A stretch of DNA of 9,955 nucleotides from Pseudomonadota bacterium (GTDB taxonomy: Bacteria; Pseudomonadota; Alphaproteobacteria; Rhizobiales; Xanthobacteraceae), in the NCBI GenBank assembly GCA_021779635.1, contig JAJYAH010000192.1, forward strand, positions 1 through 9,955, read 5' to 3'. Shown one piece after another: positions 8,122 to 9,955 of the stretch (position 1 is its first letter; the number at the start of each line of letters is the position of its first letter). The translations under genes and the position numbers were made by a program. Below the pieces are notes generated by a model, which made no database searches, was not told where the DNA came from, and worked only from the letters and a program-made list of their open reading frames with translations.

Positions 8122-9621
8122 ATGTTTCCGAAGCCGAAATCCGTTCTGGTTCCGAATACCTATGCGTACGAATCCGAGCCGATGGTGAAGGCGACCGGGT
8201 TTCGCGAATACGACGCCCGCTGGCTGTTCGGCAAGGAAATCAACCTGATGGGCATTCAGGCGCTGGGCATGGGGCTGGGCGCGTTGATCGCGGAACTCGG
8301 CGCCAGGCAGGAGGTCGTCACCGGGCACGATTTCCGCGGCTATTCGGCCTCGATCAAATATGCGCTGATTTCGGGATTGCTGGCGTCAGGCTGCAAGGTT
8401 CACGACATCGGCCTGTGCATGACGCCGATGGCGTATTTTGCGCAATTCGATCTCGATGTTCCCTGCGTCGCGATGGTGACGGCCTCGCATAACGACAATG
8501 GCTGGACCGGCGTCAAGATGGGCGCCAATCGGCCGCTCACCTTCGGCCCCGACGAGATGAACCGTCTGAAAGAGATCGTGCTCAATGCCGACTTCAAGAA
8601 CAAGGTCGGGGGCTCATATCAGTTTCACGAGAATTTTCCGGCCCGCTACATTGCCGATTTGACCAAGCGGCCGAAACTGAAACGCAAGCTGAAGGTCGTG
8701 GTCGCCTGCGGCAACGGCACCGCGGGCGCCTTCGCGCCGCAGGTGATGCAGGCGATCGGCTGCGAGGTGGTGCCGCTCGACACCGAACTCGATTACACTT
8801 TCCCGAAATACAATCCCAATCCCGAAGACATGGAAATGCTGCACGCCATCCGCGACGCGGTGCTGGCGAACAAGGCGGATGTCGGCCTAGGGTTCGACGG
8901 CGACGGCGACCGCTGCGGCGTGGTCGACAATACCGGCGAGGAAATTTTCGCCGACAAGGTCGGCGTGATGCTGGCGCGCGACATGTCGGCGATCCACAAG
9001 AATGCGCAGTTCGTGGTCGACGTGAAATCGACCGGGCTGTTCGTGACCGATCCGGTGCTGCAAAAGCAGGGTGCGAAGGCGACCTACTGGAAGACCGGCC
9101 ATTCCTACATGAAGCGCCGCACCAACGAATTGGGCGCGCTGGCGGGTTTCGAGAAGTCCGGTCACTTCTTCTTCAACGCGCCGTTCGGCCGCGGCTACGA
9201 TGACGGCCTGATCTCGGCGATCGCGGTTTGCGAGATGCTCGATCGCGCGCCAGGAAAGTCGATGGCGGATCTGAAAAACGCGCTGCCGAAAACCTGGTCC
9301 TCGCCGACCATGTCGCCGCATTGCTCGGACGAGGCCAAATACGGCATCGTCGATGATGTGGTGAAGCATTTCGAGGCGATCCAGAACAAGGGCGGCAAGG
9401 TTGCGGGGCAGCCGATCCGCGATCTCGTCACCGTCAACGGCGTGCGCGTCACCGTCGAGGATGGCAGCTGGGGCCTGGTGCGGGCCTCATCCAACAAGCC
9501 GGAACTGGTTGTCGTGGTCGAGAGCCCGGTATCCGAGCAGCGTATGCGCGACATGTTCGAGGCGATGGATTCCGTGTTGCGCACCCATCCCGAAGTCGGC
9601 GAATACAATCAGAAAATCTGA
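8122..9621 (+). CDS. Phosphomannomutase/phosphoglucomutase
   Basis: This is a cytoplasmic alpha-D-phosphohexomutase interconverting the 6- and 1-phosphates of mannose and/or glucose. It feeds GDP-mannose and UDP-glucose synthesis for surface polysaccharides. The 499 residues hold all four family signatures: the phosphoserine loop VTASHNDNGWTG (119-130, S122); the Mg2+ loop FDGDGDRCG (258-266, D259/D261/D263); the sugar-binding loop FEKSGHFFF (343-351); and the phosphate-binding loop VRASSNKPELVV (453-464). An early GFREYDARW (26-34) and TGHDFRGYS (67-75) match the first domain. The sugar loop reads EKSGH where ManB/AlgC proteins usually have EMSGH. The start at ATG 8122 follows GAGG at 8111-8114, seven bases upstream. 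Mannose versus glucose preference cannot be read from the sequence; manB/algC/pgm-type names would all be guesses. The gene ends 3 bp from the stop of the opposing regulator gene. Confidence 0.95.
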   Translation: MFPKPKSVLVPNTYAYESEPMVKATGFREYDARWLFGKEINLMGIQALGMGLGALIAELGARQEVVTGHDFRGYSASIKYALISGLLASGCKVHDIGLCMTPMAYFAQFDLDVPCVAMVTASHNDNGWTGVKMGANRPLTFGPDEMNRLKEIVLNADFKNKVGGSYQFHENFPARYIADLTKRPKLKRKLKVVVACGNGTAGAFAPQVMQAIGCEVVPLDTELDYTFPKYNPNPEDMEMLHAIRDAVLANKADVGLGFDGDGDRCGVVDNTGEEIFADKVGVMLARDMSAIHKNAQFVVDVKSTGLFVTDPVLQKQGAKATYWKTGHSYMKRRTNELGALAGFEKSGHFFFNAPFGRGYDDGLISAIAVCEMLDRAPGKSMADLKNALPKTWSSPTMSPHCSDEAKYGIVDDVVKHFEAIQNKGGKVAGQPIRDLVTVNGVRVTVEDGSWGLVRASSNKPELVVVVESPVSEQRMRDMFEAMDSVLRTHPEVGEYNQKI

Positions 9622-9624
9622 GCG

Positions 9625-9955
9625 TTACGCCGCCGGTACCGGCAACGCGGTGACCGATTTGATCTTCTCCATCGCGAAACGCGACGTGACATTCTTCAGC
9701 GGTACAGCGCCGATCAGCTTCTTGTAAAAGATATCGTAGCTCGGCATGTCCGCGACCACGACGCGCAGCATGTAGTCGACGTCGCCCGCCATGCGGTAGA
9801 ATTCCATCACCTCGGGCATCGCGCTGACGGCGTCCGCGAAGGTCCGCAGCCAGGCTTCCGAATGATCGGCGCTCTCGACCGACACGAATACCGAAATGCC
9901 GAGCCCGATCTTGTTCTGATCGACCAGCGCCACCCGGCGCAGGATCACGCCGTCG
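9625..9955 (-). CDS. Lrp/AsnC family transcriptional regulator, C-terminal part (partial)
   Basis: This is the C-terminal part of a feast/famine (Lrp/AsnC) regulator. The N-terminal helix-turn-helix lies beyond the right edge, so the gene start is not in the window. About 109 residues are visible, beginning DGVILRRVALVDQNKIGLG (the linker and first strand). They continue through the ligand-binding RAM domain: VFVSVESADHSEAWLRTF, then MPEVMEFYRMAGDVDYMLRVVV with the conserved G-D-x-D-Y turn, and ending FAMEKIKSVTALPVPAA. The final 'K-x-x-T-A-L-P' is typical of the family. Such proteins form octamers and respond to amino acids; the ligand and target genes here are unknown, and the neighbour it would classically regulate is not visible. 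The stop codon is 3 bp from the mutase stop on the other strand. Confidence 0.93.
   Translation of the reverse strand, partial: DGVILRRVALVDQNKIGLGISVFVSVESADHSEAWLRTFADAVSAMPEVMEFYRMAGDVDYMLRVVVADMPSYDIFYKKLIGAVPLKNVTSRFAMEKIKSVTALPVPAA

Overview
The window looks like a chromosomal segment of an alphaproteobacterium in the Bradyrhizobium/Rhodopseudomonas/Nitrobacter group. This rests on high GC, strong third-position GC bias, the sequence style of the recognisable proteins, and two kinds of GC-rich palindromic repeat that I associate with that group. The taxonomic call is inference; there is no rRNA gene here to confirm it. Most of the window is ordinary core genome. I see no prophage, insertion sequence, CRISPR array, tRNA or recognisable defence system.

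Layout from left to right: (1) the N-terminal 5'-3' exonuclease part of DNA polymerase I (polA), minus strand, running off the left edge; (2) a divergent small membrane protein with a coiled-coil start and a CxxCxxC cluster, function unknown; (3) a convergent minus-strand acyltransferase-3 family membrane protein; (4) UDP-glucose 6-dehydrogenase (ugd), plus strand; (5) a cloverleaf-like palindromic repeat; (6) the ATP-dependent helicase HrpB, whose coding sequence holds a second, different palindromic repeat in frame; (7) a membrane-anchored retropepsin-like aspartic protease; (8) a gap of about 600 bp with a minus-strand terminator-like hairpin, remnants that look like dispersed repeats, and one doubtful small ORF; (9) a phosphomannomutase/phosphoglucomutase; (10) the C-terminal part of an Lrp/AsnC-type regulator, minus strand, running off the right edge and ending 3 bp from the mutase stop.

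Ugd (UDP-glucuronate supply) and the mutase (mannose-1-P/glucose-1-P supply) both feed nucleotide-sugar synthesis, and the acyltransferase could modify a surface glycan, so there is a loose cell-envelope polysaccharide theme. The genes are not one operon: they are separated by unrelated genes and differ in strand. The most noteworthy feature is the hrpB locus, with one repeat in its 5' leader and a different one translated as a Pro/Gly-rich insert within the protein.
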